Shown in pieces: positions 17,858 to 27,493 of a DNA stretch of 64,000 bases (position 1 is its first letter; every line of letters begins with the position of its first letter). A program made the position numbers and the translations under genes. The stretch is from Nocardia ignorata NBRC 108230 (GTDB lineage Bacteria > Actinomycetota > Actinomycetes > Mycobacteriales > Mycobacteriaceae). The notes beneath the pieces were generated by a model. The model saw only the letters and a list, made by a program, of their open reading frames with translations, searched no databases and was not told the DNA's origin. The stretch covers positions 1-64,000 of the forward strand of contig NZ_BDBI01000016.1 in the NCBI RefSeq assembly GCF_001612905.1, read 5' to 3'.

Positions 17858-18874
17858 CTACCGGCGGCGGCCGAACACTACGAGGGCCAGGGCGGCGAGC
17901 GCGCCCGCGCCGAAGGCGGCCGCACCGGCACCGGTGGACAGGTTCTTGTCGACCACGCGCGGCTGGATGACGACCGGGGCGGGCGGGGCGATCTCGGTGT
18001 GGTCGTTGTCCGACGAGGTCGCCGCCCACGCGGTGGCGAACAGCAGGATGCGGAAGGTGATGTAGCTGAAGACCATCAGACCGATGATCGAACCGAAGGT
18101 GGCACCCGCCGGGCTCGACAGCACCATCCGCAGGTAGATGGCGCCGACGAACTTGAAGATCTCGAATGCCACCGCGGCGATGGCCGCCGCCTTCGCCGCG
18201 CTGCGCAGCGACACCGGTTCGCGCGGTAGCCGGGCGATCACCCAGGCGAACACCGCCCAGGAGGCGAGCATCCCCAGCGCGATGGACACGATCGACAACA
18301 CCACCGACGCGCCGGGGACACCGTCGAGGCCGAAGGTTTTCAGCAGCTTCGCGGCGAGGCCGCTGTTGGCGACCGTCGACAGGCCGAGCGACACGACAAG
18401 GGCGAGGAACAGGCCGAACAGCGCGCCGAGATCCGACAGCTTCTCCCGCCACCACGGCTTGTCGGGAGTCTGGGTCTCCCACTGCTCGGTGAGCGCCGCA
18501 CGCAGGTTCGCGATCCAGCCGAGACCGGTGTAGAGACCGGTCAGCAGACCCAGCAGACCGACGGTGCCGCGCGAGCCGATCGCCTGGTCGATCAGCTCGT
18601 TGATCTGATCACCGAAGGTGCCCGTCTTCTCGATCACCTTGCCCTGCAACTCGTTCAGCAGGTCCGGTTGCCCGGCGAGAATGAAACCCGCGATCGAGAA
18701 CGCGACCATCAGCAGCGGAAACAGCGAAAGCACAGTGAAATACGTGATGCCCGCGGCGTAGTAGTCACCGCGCTGACGCTGGAACCGCCCACCGGCCCGG
18801 ACCAGATGATCCAGCCAAGGCCTGCTCTTGACCTGCTTCTCGACAGTGGCCGAGATGTTGTCGATCAACTGCAT
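17858..18874 (-). CDS. YihY/BrkB-family inner membrane protein
   Basis: This 338-aa polytopic membrane protein shows the family start (YYAAGITYFTVLSLFPLLMVAFSIAG) and GLLTGLYTGLGWIANLRAALTEQW. Six hydrophobic segments follow, then a C-terminal extension with one more helix ending in Arg residues (VVFGRRR). The family was once annotated as ribonuclease BN by error; its function is unknown. It lies 43 bp downstream of trpS on the same strand, an order also seen in other actinobacteria. Confidence 0.85.
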   Translation of the reverse strand: MQLIDNISATVEKQVKSRPWLDHLVRAGGRFQRQRGDYYAAGITYFTVLSLFPLLMVAFSIAGFILAGQPDLLNELQGKVIEKTGTFGDQINELIDQAIGSRGTVGLLGLLTGLYTGLGWIANLRAALTEQWETQTPDKPWWREKLSDLGALFGLFLALVVSLGLSTVANSGLAAKLLKTFGLDGVPGASVVLSIVSIALGMLASWAVFAWVIARLPREPVSLRSAAKAAAIAAVAFEIFKFVGAIYLRMVLSSPAGATFGSIIGLMVFSYITFRILLFATAWAATSSDNDHTEIAPPAPVVIQPRVVDKNLSTGAGAAAFGAGALAALALVVFGRRR

Positions 18875-18917
18875 GACACGCGCCCCTCTTCAGCCCAAAC
18901 CTCAGGTGCGCACCGAG

Positions 18918-19970
<1,053 letters not shown>

Positions 19971-20915
19971 TCAAGCGGAATTTCGCTGCACCCAGTTGCG
20001 CGGATCGACACCCGGCATGCTCGGCTTCCCCCGCCGGATCATGTGCTGTTCGCGGCGGGCGAGCAGCTGGTAGGACGGGGTGCTTCGCCCGGCGAGCGCC
20101 CCGGCGAGCACTCGTGGCGCCAGCGGCGGCGCGAGGTGGGCGGTGCGGATGCTGCGGCACAGGGCTCGGTGGGCGAGTTCGTCGGCGATGTCCCACTCGA
20201 TGCCGTACATCCGCCGGATACGCGGGGGCAGACTGCCCTGGACCAGCAGATACAGCGCGCTGCCGACCTGTTCGACGGGTGGGCGCAATCGGTAGGCCTT
20301 GCGATGACCGGCCAGGTAGGAGCCCACCAGCTCGGCTTCGTCGGTGAGGAACGGTTCGGCCGAGTCGAGGTAGTCGTCGAAGTAGCGGCGGAAGGCCGGG
20401 TAGTCGGCCGGGGCGGCCTCGCGTGGCATGCCGAACAGCTCGCCCCAACGCACATAGTCCTGGTAGAGGTCCGCACGTTCGGTCGGGGTGAGTTCGCGGA
20501 CCAGCCGGTCGTACATCACCTCGGCGGAATCGAAGGTGAAAGCCATGGTCATGAACATCAGGTGCGGGTCGAGGGCCGCGTAAGCAGTGCCCGCCCGGTG
20601 GTGCGGACCCGCGTCCTCGGGCAGCGCGCCGACCACCCGCTCGTGCTTGCGCCGGGTGAAGGCGAGCGCCCGGTCGGCCTCGGCCTTGCTGCCGAGGAAG
20701 ACCGATTCGAACAGGGCGCCGGTGACAGCCAGCCGCGTGTAGGGGGTCGCCCGGTGGGCCGTGTGCTCGCTGGTCCCGACGAACAGCAGCGGGTGGACCG
20801 CGCCGATGACCAGGGCGCGCAGGCCGTAGGTGACGCCGACCGCGCGCTTGCTCATCACCCTGCGAATCATCGAATCGTCGGCGAAATATCCGGGTTCGCC
20901 CTGCCGTGCGGCCAT
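19971..20915 (-). CDS. DUF2236/MpaB-like oxygenase-family protein
   Basis: The 314-aa protein belongs to the DUF2236 family (related to latex-clearing protein and MpaB, some of which bind heme). Family segments seen are SMIRRVMSKRAVGVTYGLRALVIGAVHPLLFVG, then DPHLMFMTMAFTFDSAEVMYDRLV, and the central RWGELFGMPREAAPADYPAFRRYFDDYL. The ATG at 20915 has GAGGAGG 6 bp upstream. It is divergent from a TetR gene at 21019, with repeats between. A second DUF2236/TetR pair occurs at 39263-41009. The substrate is unknown. Confidence 0.8.
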   Translation of the reverse strand: MAARQGEPGYFADDSMIRRVMSKRAVGVTYGLRALVIGAVHPLLFVGTSEHTAHRATPYTRLAVTGALFESVFLGSKAEADRALAFTRRKHERVVGALPEDAGPHHRAGTAYAALDPHLMFMTMAFTFDSAEVMYDRLVRELTPTERADLYQDYVRWGELFGMPREAAPADYPAFRRYFDDYLDSAEPFLTDEAELVGSYLAGHRKAYRLRPPVEQVGSALYLLVQGSLPPRIRRMYGIEWDIADELAHRALCRSIRTAHLAPPLAPRVLAGALAGRSTPSYQLLARREQHMIRRGKPSMPGVDPRNWVQRNSA

Positions 20916-20937
20916 GTCGCGCCTCCTCGTCGAGTGC

Positions 20938-20989
20938 ATCTGGCAATAGAATCCTCCAGAATTGGTAATCTGGCAAGAGTCTCTACCAA
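20938..20989. promoter_or_regulatory. Repeats between DUF2236 gene and its divergent TetR gene
   Basis: ATCTGGCAA occurs twice (20938-20946 and 20968-20976), exactly 30 bp apart, about three helical turns. TTGGTA (20962-20967) and TACCAA (20984-20989) form an inverted repeat enclosing the second copy. These fill most of the 103-bp divergent region and are plausible sites for the TetR protein encoded at 21019. Confidence 0.45.
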
Positions 20990-21018
20990 AACACCCGCGA
21001 ACGGACGGTGGCAGCACA

Positions 21019-21657
21019 ATGGAGCCCGTGGCTGCACAACGGACATACGGGGGCGTCTCCGCCGAACAACGCCAAGCCCAGCGCCGCACAGCGCTGCTGG
21101 ACGCGGCGCTCGACATCCTCGCCGAGGACGGGCAGGCCAAACTCACCGTCGCGGGGCTGTGTGCCCGCGCCGGCCTCAACGAGCGCTACTACTACGAGAA
21201 TTTCGAACGACGCGAGAGCGTGCTGGAAGCACTGCTCGATCGCATCGCCGAGGAACTGGCCGCCGCCATCATGGCGGCCCTGGCCCGTGCGTTGCCCGAC
21301 AGCCGCGCCCAGGCCCACGCGGCGATCGAGGCGGGCGTGGCGGTTCTGCTCGACGACCCACGCAAGGCCCGCGCCGCACTCATCGCCGGCATGGCCACGC
21401 CCGAACTCCGCGCGCGCACCGCGCGAACGGTTCGCGCGTTCGCCCGGCTCGTCGCCGCCGAGGGCACCGGCTTCTACGGCGGCGACGTACCGCAGAACCT
21501 GGTCGATTTCCGCGCGATCTACCTCGTCGGCGGCCTGACCCAAACCCTGACGACGTGGCTCGCGGGCGATCTCGACCTGACCCGCGCGGAACTGATCGAC
21601 CAGATCACCGACGTCTTCGTCCTACTCGGCGACGACTTGGCCGGGCGCTATCGCTAG
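21019..21657 (+). CDS. TetR-family regulator divergent from DUF2236 gene
   Basis: The 212-aa product has a helix-turn-helix at about residues 22-66 (ALLDAALDILAEDGQAKLTVAGLCARAGLNERYYYENFERRESV). I start it at the ATG at 21019; an upstream frame from 20962 would run through the repeats and looks non-coding. Divergence from the DUF2236 gene suggests it represses that gene and itself. Confidence 0.85.
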   Translation: MEPVAAQRTYGGVSAEQRQAQRRTALLDAALDILAEDGQAKLTVAGLCARAGLNERYYYENFERRESVLEALLDRIAEELAAAIMAALARALPDSRAQAHAAIEAGVAVLLDDPRKARAALIAGMATPELRARTARTVRAFARLVAAEGTGFYGGDVPQNLVDFRAIYLVGGLTQTLTTWLAGDLDLTRAELIDQITDVFVLLGDDLAGRYR

Positions 21658-21714
21658 GACCGCCGACCGTGTTCGCACACACAGCGTTTCAGCCGACAGG
21701 AGGTTCCCTCGGCA

Positions 21715-22188
21715 TCACTCGACGAGCGCTACCGCACCGAAGGTAACCGGGTCGCCTTGCAGGACGACCCGGAACACCACGTCGCGGCGCGACCAGTAGG
21801 CGGCGCAATCGCGCATGGCCGCCTCGAACCAGGCGCGTTCGGTCGGTTCGTCGGCGAGCAGGTCGTCGGCGGTGCGGACCACCGCGACGTAACCGGGTGC
21901 GTCGCCGACGAAATCGTCGAGGTCACGCAGGCATTCGTCGAAGGCGTCCTTGTTCGCGCCGAAGTAGTACGGGAACTGGAAGGCGGCCGCGAACTCGTCG
22001 AACAGGGTGGTGACATCCCGCATCTTGGTGCCGCGCAGTTCGCGCACGCGGTAGTCGGCGGGGGCGTCGTATCGGATGGCGCTGAGCTGGTTGGCATCCA
22101 CCGCCATGGCGCCGAGCACCGGTGCGTCGGCCGCGGCGGGCGCGTCGGCGGGTGGGCGGGCAAGGAACTGCGACAGCGTCAGTGGCAT
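21715..22188 (-). CDS. Barstar-family ribonuclease inhibitor
   Basis: This 157-aa cytoplasmic protein carries a barstar-like domain. RVRELRGTKMRDVTTLFDEFAAAFQFPYYFGANKDAFDECLRDLD matches the helix and loop that plug barnase; FPYYFGAN-DAF-ECL-DL is diagnostic. Its ATG overlaps the stop of the upstream barnase-like gene (TGATG), so inhibitor and enzyme are made together. The first 45 residues are an extra N-terminal extension rich in Ala and Pro. Confidence 0.9.
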   Translation of the reverse strand: MPLTLSQFLARPPADAPAAADAPVLGAMAVDANQLSAIRYDAPADYRVRELRGTKMRDVTTLFDEFAAAFQFPYYFGANKDAFDECLRDLDDFVGDAPGYVAVVRTADDLLADEPTERAWFEAAMRDCAAYWSRRDVVFRVVLQGDPVTFGAVALVE

Positions 22189-22682
22189 CAGCGCATCCTC
22201 GTGAACGTTTCGTAGTGGTCACCGGTGTACCAGGCGCTGCCGTCGCTACCGGTGACGATGCGTTCCGCGTCGCGACCACGGTTGCGCTGCTTGGGATTCA
22301 CATCCCACTCCTGATACTTCACCGGATTGCCCGCCGAATCCTTGGGCGGCAGTTTGGTTCCCCGGTTCATGAACTGCTCACCACCCTTGGTGCCGGGCGC
22401 GTTCGCCGAATCCGGCCAGCGCCCCGCGTCGATCTCGACGAGCGTGGCGTAGGCCCGATCCGGCACCCCCGCCACCTTCGTGACCGGCGCCGACGACGGA
22501 TTCGCCGAAGGCTTGGCCGCCGGTGCCGCGGGTTTCGGCGCGGTGGACGACGCGACCGCGCGCGTGGTGGTCGCCGCCGTAGTCGAATCCGAACCACGAC
22601 CACCGAACAGCGTCAGACCGAGCGCGGCGAGGACAAGAACGAGTCCGCCGAGCAGACCGAGAGTTTTCCGTGAGATGTTCAT
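22188..22682 (-). CDS. Exported barnase-like ribonuclease
   Basis: This 164-aa guanyl-specific ribonuclease has an N-terminal hydrophobic segment (KTLGLLGGLVLVLAALGLTLFGG, about 6-28). A Thr/Ala/Pro linker follows to about residue 68, then a C-terminal barnase/RNase-Sa fold. Catalytic elements are visible: a Glu in KYQEWDVNP, an Arg in RDAERIVTGSDGSAWYTGDH, and the final His in DHYETF. No lipobox Cys is present, so it is secreted or membrane-anchored. The ATG at 22682 is preferred. It is translated ahead of and coupled to its barstar inhibitor. Confidence 0.88.
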   Translation of the reverse strand: MNISRKTLGLLGGLVLVLAALGLTLFGGRGSDSTTAATTTRAVASSTAPKPAAPAAKPSANPSSAPVTKVAGVPDRAYATLVEIDAGRWPDSANAPGTKGGEQFMNRGTKLPPKDSAGNPVKYQEWDVNPKQRNRGRDAERIVTGSDGSAWYTGDHYETFTRMR

Positions 22683-23099
22683 CAAAGGACTTTCGAGAAA
22701 GTTCGCGGGTTCAACCGAGGACAGATGTTCAATTGCTACCCACAGATGCTCGTTGCTCTCCGCATACCGTCAGCCTTCTCCAGAGCGCGTTCGCCGAATG
22801 CTGTGGCCGACCACTGTATCTGCTGGCACGGCAGACACCCGCACTGGCACGTCGTGAGCAAATCTCGGCGCGGTGCACCGGGACGATCCGTTGTCGTCGG
22901 GGTGGGTTGTCTTCAGTTAGCGATGGCGCAGACCCTATCGGCACGCCATCCGGTTGATTCGGCGCCCTCACCAGAACGCTCGGCCTCGTGCGCAGGGTGG
23001 GCGGCGCCTCGATTCATGCTGTGCGGATGCGGCTTTCGACAAGCGGTGCGCGGGAGCAGCGGAGCCTGAGTCGGTCCACCAGCGCCTATAGTCGAACAT
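22683..23099. other. Gene-poor region between barnase gene and tnpB remnant
   Basis: These 417 bp contain no frame I would call a gene. A perfect palindrome ACTTTC-GA-GAAAGT (22689-22702) lies just upstream of the barnase start codon. The segment next to tnpB (about 22930-23099) probably contains the left end of that element, but I cannot define its boundary. Confidence 0.4.
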
Positions 23100-24303
23100 A
23101 TGGTCGAGACAGTGCGTGCAACTACCGCTTGCGCCCAGGCGTCAAGGTCGAACGTGCACTGCTCGCAGAATGGCACCGCTGCCGGTTCCTCTGGAACGAA
23201 GCCGTCCACCAGCAGCACAGCGGCCGCAAACCCACGTTCTGTAAGCTCTCGAAGTTACTGACGGCGGCGCGCGCATCGACGTCTTGGTTACGCGAAGGCT
23301 CGCAAGTTCCCCAACAAATGACGTTACGCACCTACGCCACGGCACTCGACCACTCCTACCGAGTCGCCGGGCGCGGTCGCCCAAGAATCAAGGCGAAAAA
23401 GAAGTCATTGCCGTCTCTGGAATACACCACCCGGGGGTTCACGATCCGTCACCGCCGGTTGCGATTGGCCGGCGGGATGATTGTTCCCGTTGTGTGGTCG
23501 CGCGAACTCCCGTCTCCGCCGACTTCTGTGCGTGTCTATCAGGACTCGCTCGGCCACTGGTACGCGTCCTTCGTGGTTCGCCGGGAGATCGAGCCCCCTT
23601 CCCAGCTGAACGCGCGATCGGCATCGATTGGAGTGTGACGACGACCGCTACCACTACTGACGCCGCCTATGACCTTCCTTATGTCGGATACCGGCGGCGA
23701 TGCGCCGCAGAGCTCGCGAAAGCTCAACGGAAGATGGCGCGGCGCAAGCCTCCGCGTGGAGCCACTCCATCGAAGGGGTACCAGCAGGCGAGGCGGCAAG
23801 CTGCACGACTGCACAAGAAGGCAGCACGACAGAACACGCACGCAGCACGGGTGTGGGCACGTCGTATCGTCGCCGATCATCAAACTATTGCGGTCGAGGA
23901 CTTCAAACCAAGGTTCCTCGCCCGGACCACAATGGCGCGTAAGGCAGCTGATGCCGCAATCGGTGCGGCAAAAAGGGAACTGATCGAGTGTGGCATGCGG
24001 GCCGGCCGGAAGGTGGTGTTGGTCGCGCCCGCCTTCAGCTCTATGACGTGCTCCGAGTGCCTCGCGATAGCCAAGCAGCGGCTCGAGCTCGCAGAACGAA
24101 CCTTCCGGTGCGCAAGCTGTGGCTATACCGCAGACCGTGACCGCAACGCTGCCAGGGTAATCCTGGCCACGGTAGAGCTCGACCGTGCTGATGCTGACGA
24201 CGTAAGACGTTTCCCGGCTCCTCCCGAGGGTGCGGGTGACGCAGTCCGAGTCAGAAATCCTCGGCTTCAACCGCGGGGAAGAGTTAACGGTATTGCACAG
24301 TAA
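23100..24303 (+). pseudogene. tnpB: Frameshifted TnpB (IS200/IS605 OrfB) transposon protein
   Basis: Three consecutive frames together encode one TnpB. An ATG at 23100 gives MVETVRA; the next frame from about 23120 gives NYRLRPGVKVERALLAEWHRCRFLWNEAV and ends at 23638; a third frame from about 23605 gives PAERAIGIDWSVTTTATTTD to 24303. Both changes equal loss of one base; the second falls at a run of five C at 23602-23606. All nuclease landmarks survive: the RuvC Asp in GIDWSV, Glu in VEDFK, Asp in DRDRNAARVI, and a CSEC...CASC zinc finger. TnpB is an RNA-guided nuclease related to Cas12. No tnpA is present. Reads could show whether the shifts are assembly errors. Confidence 0.85.
24250..24287 (+). 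mobile_element. Probable right end of the tnpB element
   Basis: The last tnpB codons carry a short imperfect hairpin, CCTCGG (24259-24264) and CCGCGG (24271-24276) with loop CTTCAA, followed by GGGAAGAGTTAA. This matches the usual layout of IS1341-type right ends, which overlap the tnpB 3' end and give rise to the guide RNA. The exact end, taken as 24287, is inferred. It reaches into the xthA stop codon. Confidence 0.5.
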
Positions 24304-25063
24304 CCGGCGCGTGGTCGGACCAGCGCTGGTCGTAGGCGGCGGCGCGTTCGACGACGGCCTGCTTGGCGCGGCCGGTGAGTTCACCTCGGGCGAGCTGGTA
24401 GTCGATTCTCCACCCGGAGTCGTTGTCGAAGGCGCGGCCGCGGTAGGACCACCAGCTGTACGGGCCCGCGACCTCGGGGTGCAGGGCGCGGACCACGTCG
24501 ACGTAGCCCGCGGCGAGCAGTTCCGCGATCCAGGCGCGTTCCTCGGGCAGGAAGCCCGCCGACTTCTGGTTGCCCTTCCAGTTCTTCAGGTCCACCTCGG
24601 CGGGGGCGATGTTCCAGTCGCCGCTCACCACGAACTCGCCGGTCCTGGCCTTCAGGTAGGCGCCGAGTTCGGCCATGAAGCGGTACTTCTCGTCCTGCTT
24701 GGGCGTGTTCTCCTCGCCCGAATGGACGTACACACTCGCCACGGTGAGTTCGCCGAAGTCGGCCTCGAGGTAGCGGCCCGAAGCGGCGAACTCGGTGCTG
24801 CCGAAACCGATCCGCACCGCGTCGGGCGCGCGCCGCGACAGGATGCCGACACCGGCACGACCCTTCGACTCCGGTTCGGCATGGGTGAGCACCCACCCGG
24901 CCGCGAGTGCGGGAGCCAGCGCGGCGGCGGTTTGCGCGTCGGTGGCCCTGGTCTCCTGCAGGCAGACGATGTCGGCTTCGGTGGCGTCGAGCCAGGCGAG
25001 CATGCCTTTGGTCGCCGCCGCGCGGACACCGTTGACGTTCACGGTCGAGAGAATGATTGCCAC
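24284..25063 (-). CDS. xthA: Exodeoxyribonuclease III
   Basis: The 259-aa Mg-dependent apurinic/apyrimidinic endonuclease and 3'-exonuclease acts in base-excision repair. Motifs are VNVNGVRAA, CLQETRA (metal Glu), YVHSGEEN, GDWNIAPAEVDLKNWKGNQKSAGF (catalytic Asp and Asn), WRIDYQLA and WSDHAPVTV. The GTG at 25063 gives the right N-terminus (MAIILSTVNVNG). Its 3' end overlaps the tnpB reading frame by 20 bp on the opposite strand. The stop codon (24284-24286) falls within the inferred end of that element. Confidence 0.93.
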   Translation of the reverse strand: MAIILSTVNVNGVRAAATKGMLAWLDATEADIVCLQETRATDAQTAAALAPALAAGWVLTHAEPESKGRAGVGILSRRAPDAVRIGFGSTEFAASGRYLEADFGELTVASVYVHSGEENTPKQDEKYRFMAELGAYLKARTGEFVVSGDWNIAPAEVDLKNWKGNQKSAGFLPEERAWIAELLAAGYVDVVRALHPEVAGPYSWWSYRGRAFDNDSGWRIDYQLARGELTGRAKQAVVERAAAYDQRWSDHAPVTVQYR

Positions 25064-25215
25064 GCGTAGGACGGTACATCGGCGGGTATTCCCGAACGTG
25101 TAGGGGAACAACCCGGCGGCGCGAACGTTGTGATCGCCGGCACGGCAACAGCCCGCGCACGGCGGTTCCCCCGCGTAACCTCGGGTAACAGGACACTGTC
25201 GTCCAGGAAGGGGTG

Positions 25216-26076
25216 ATGACGATGACGTCACGCACCGCCAAGTCCCCCGCCCGCCCGGAGCCGATCGCGGCCCTGCATCTCGGGTCCGGCGACCCGGTGC
25301 TGCTGTTGCACGGATTCATGTTGTCGCCACACTGTTGGGAGCAGGTCGCCCACCGCATGGCCGCCCACTGCGAGGTGTACGCGCCCGCGTTCGCCGGGCA
25401 CTGGGGTGGGCCAAAAGTCGAGGGCTGGACGCTCGACGTGTACGCCCTGGCCGACCAGATCGAGGACCAGCTCGACGAATTGGGCTGGCGCACCTGCCAT
25501 ATCGCGGGGAATTCGCTCGGCGGCTGGGTGGGTCTCGAGCTCGCGCGACGCGGCCGGGCCCGCACCCTCACCACCATCGCGGCGGCGGGCGGTTGGGCCT
25601 CCCCCTCGATCACTCAGATCAGGATCGGCGTCAAGTTCGCGTCGCTGCTGCCGTTCATCGCGGTCGGCAGGCGTCTCGGTGACGTCGCGCTCAACAACCG
25701 GCTGGTGCAGCACGCCACGGCGCTGCTGCTGACCAAACGCACCGGAGCGGTGCCACGCCACGAACTGGTCACCACGCTCATCGCCGCACTGCACTGCGAC
25801 GTGATCGTGCCGCTGATCCTCGGCAGCCTGCGCGCGCCCGGCATGGACGACCTCGCCGAGCTGGAAACACCCATCCGCATGCTGCTCGCCGAGTACGACC
25901 GGATCATCCCCAACAGCGTCTACGCCACCCATTACCTGCGCGAACTGCCCGCGTCGGCGGATCGTATCCTGGTGCACGGGGTGGGGCACGTACCGATGCT
26001 GGAGGCCCCCGACCGGATCGCGACGCTCATCGCCGAGCACATCTACGCCAGCCGGGGGCACCTGCGCGCGGTGTGA
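25216..26076 (+). CDS. Alpha/beta-fold hydrolase
   Basis: This 286-aa hydrolase has the oxyanion segment LLLHGFMLSPHCW, a nucleophile elbow GNSLGG (Ser near residue 101), an acidic residue in LLAEYDRIIPNSV and a catalytic His in GVGHVPMLEAPDRI. It has no signal peptide and is cytoplasmic. The ATG at 25216 follows AGGAAGGGG. It converges on the acyl-CoA dehydrogenase gene, with stops one base apart. The substrate cannot be told from sequence. Confidence 0.85.
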   Translation: MTMTSRTAKSPARPEPIAALHLGSGDPVLLLHGFMLSPHCWEQVAHRMAAHCEVYAPAFAGHWGGPKVEGWTLDVYALADQIEDQLDELGWRTCHIAGNSLGGWVGLELARRGRARTLTTIAAAGGWASPSITQIRIGVKFASLLPFIAVGRRLGDVALNNRLVQHATALLLTKRTGAVPRHELVTTLIAALHCDVIVPLILGSLRAPGMDDLAELETPIRMLLAEYDRIIPNSVYATHYLRELPASADRILVHGVGHVPMLEAPDRIATLIAEHIYASRGHLRAV

Positions 26077-27300
26077 TCAGCGCGCGAGCAGGCCCTTGGC
26101 GATGTGGGTCACCTGGATCTCGTTGCTGCCCGCGTAGATCATCAGCGACTTGGCGTCGCGGGCGAGCTGTTCGACGCGGTATTCGCTCATGTACCCGTTG
26201 CCGCCGAACAGCTGCACGGCCTCCATCGCCACCTCGGTGGCGGCCTCGGAGCAGTACAGCTTCATCGCCGAGGCCTCGGCCAGGCTCGGCGGCTTACCGG
26301 CCTTGCTGCGCTCGAGCACGTTGAACACCATGTTGCGCACATTGATCCGTGCGACTTCCATCTTGGCCAGCTTGAGCTGGATCAACTGGAAGCGCCCGAT
26401 CTCCTGACCCCACAGGGTGCGGTTGCGCGCGTAATCCACACACAGCCGGTGGCATTCCTCGATCACGCCGAGCGCCATGAAGCCCACGCCGATCCGCTCG
26501 GCGGTGAAACTCGCTCGCGCGCTTTCCCTTCCGTCGCCACCGCGGTGGTCCTCGGTCTCGCCGAGCAGCCGGTCCTTACCGAGCCGGACGTTGTCGAAGA
26601 ACAGTTCGCCGGTGGGTGAGGAGTGCAGGCCCATCTTCTTGAACGGCTTGCCCTGGGTGAGGCCCTCCATGCCCTTGTCGAGTACGAAGGTGAGCACCTT
26701 GCGATCACGCTTGTCGACACCGTCGCCTTCGTCGAGCTTGGCGTAGACGATGATCACGTCGGCACACGGGCCGTTGGTGATGAAGGTCTTCTGGCCGTTG
26801 AGGATGTAGTCCTCACCGTCGCGTTCGACGCGAGTCTTCATGCCGCCGAACGCGTCCGAGCCGGAGTCGGGTTCGGTGATCGCCCAGGAGGCCACCTTGC
26901 GCAGAGTCACGATGTCGGCGAGCCAGCGCTGCTTCTGCGCGAGCGTGCCGCGCGACATGATGGTGGTGGCGCCCAGGCCGATGCTCACCCCGAGCGCGGA
27001 CACCAAACCCATACACACGCCGGACAATTCGCTGATGAGCACCGCCATCATCGACTGCTGATCGCCGAACGGGCCGCGCTTGCTCCCGCCACCCTCTCCG
27101 CTCTCCTCCTTGGCGAGCATCTTGGTGACCATGTCCTCGGCCATGGTGTCGATGCCGAACTGGCTGAACAGCTTTCGCAGAATCGGGTACGGCAGCATCT
27201 CGCCGCTGTCGAGCGCGTCGAGGTGCGGGCGGACCTCCTTGTCGATGAAGGTCCGCACGGCATCGCGGATCATCAGATCGGTTTCGGACCACTCGAACAC
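26077..27300 (-). CDS. Acyl-CoA dehydrogenase
   Basis: This 407-aa FAD enzyme oxidises acyl-CoA thioesters at the alpha-beta bond. The FAD-binding segments are AITEPDSGSDAFGGMKTR and KTFITNGPCADVIIVYAK. The C-terminal domain has GRFQLIQLKLAKMEV, LFGGNGYMSEYRVEQLARDAKSLMIYAGSNEIQ, where other members carry the catalytic Glu. The GTG at 27300 has AGGAG 7 bp upstream; codons upstream of it lack family similarity. Chain length and substrate are not evident. It is divergent from the NCS1 permease. Confidence 0.9.
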   Translation of the reverse strand: MFEWSETDLMIRDAVRTFIDKEVRPHLDALDSGEMLPYPILRKLFSQFGIDTMAEDMVTKMLAKEESGEGGGSKRGPFGDQQSMMAVLISELSGVCMGLVSALGVSIGLGATTIMSRGTLAQKQRWLADIVTLRKVASWAITEPDSGSDAFGGMKTRVERDGEDYILNGQKTFITNGPCADVIIVYAKLDEGDGVDKRDRKVLTFVLDKGMEGLTQGKPFKKMGLHSSPTGELFFDNVRLGKDRLLGETEDHRGGDGRESARASFTAERIGVGFMALGVIEECHRLCVDYARNRTLWGQEIGRFQLIQLKLAKMEVARINVRNMVFNVLERSKAGKPPSLAEASAMKLYCSEAATEVAMEAVQLFGGNGYMSEYRVEQLARDAKSLMIYAGSNEIQVTHIAKGLLAR

Positions 27301-27493
27301 TGTTCGCTCCTGACGTTCGTCCTCTGCGAAACATACATCCGTGCTTGTTTCGGCGTGGACGGTTTCGGTGACCCCGGTCACCCTCGCGGTACGTAACAGC
27401 GGCGTAACGAATCGGAAAATACCCGTCTACATCCGTGCACGACCGTCGGTGAGTCGCCGAATTCGAGCGGCAGCGGATGAAGGAGAGAGGTAA

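Noticed and set aside
23100..24303. Possible programmed frameshifting in tnpB
   Set aside because: IS200/IS605 OrfB is normally one frame; two separate shifts, one at the very start, fit indels better than recoding.
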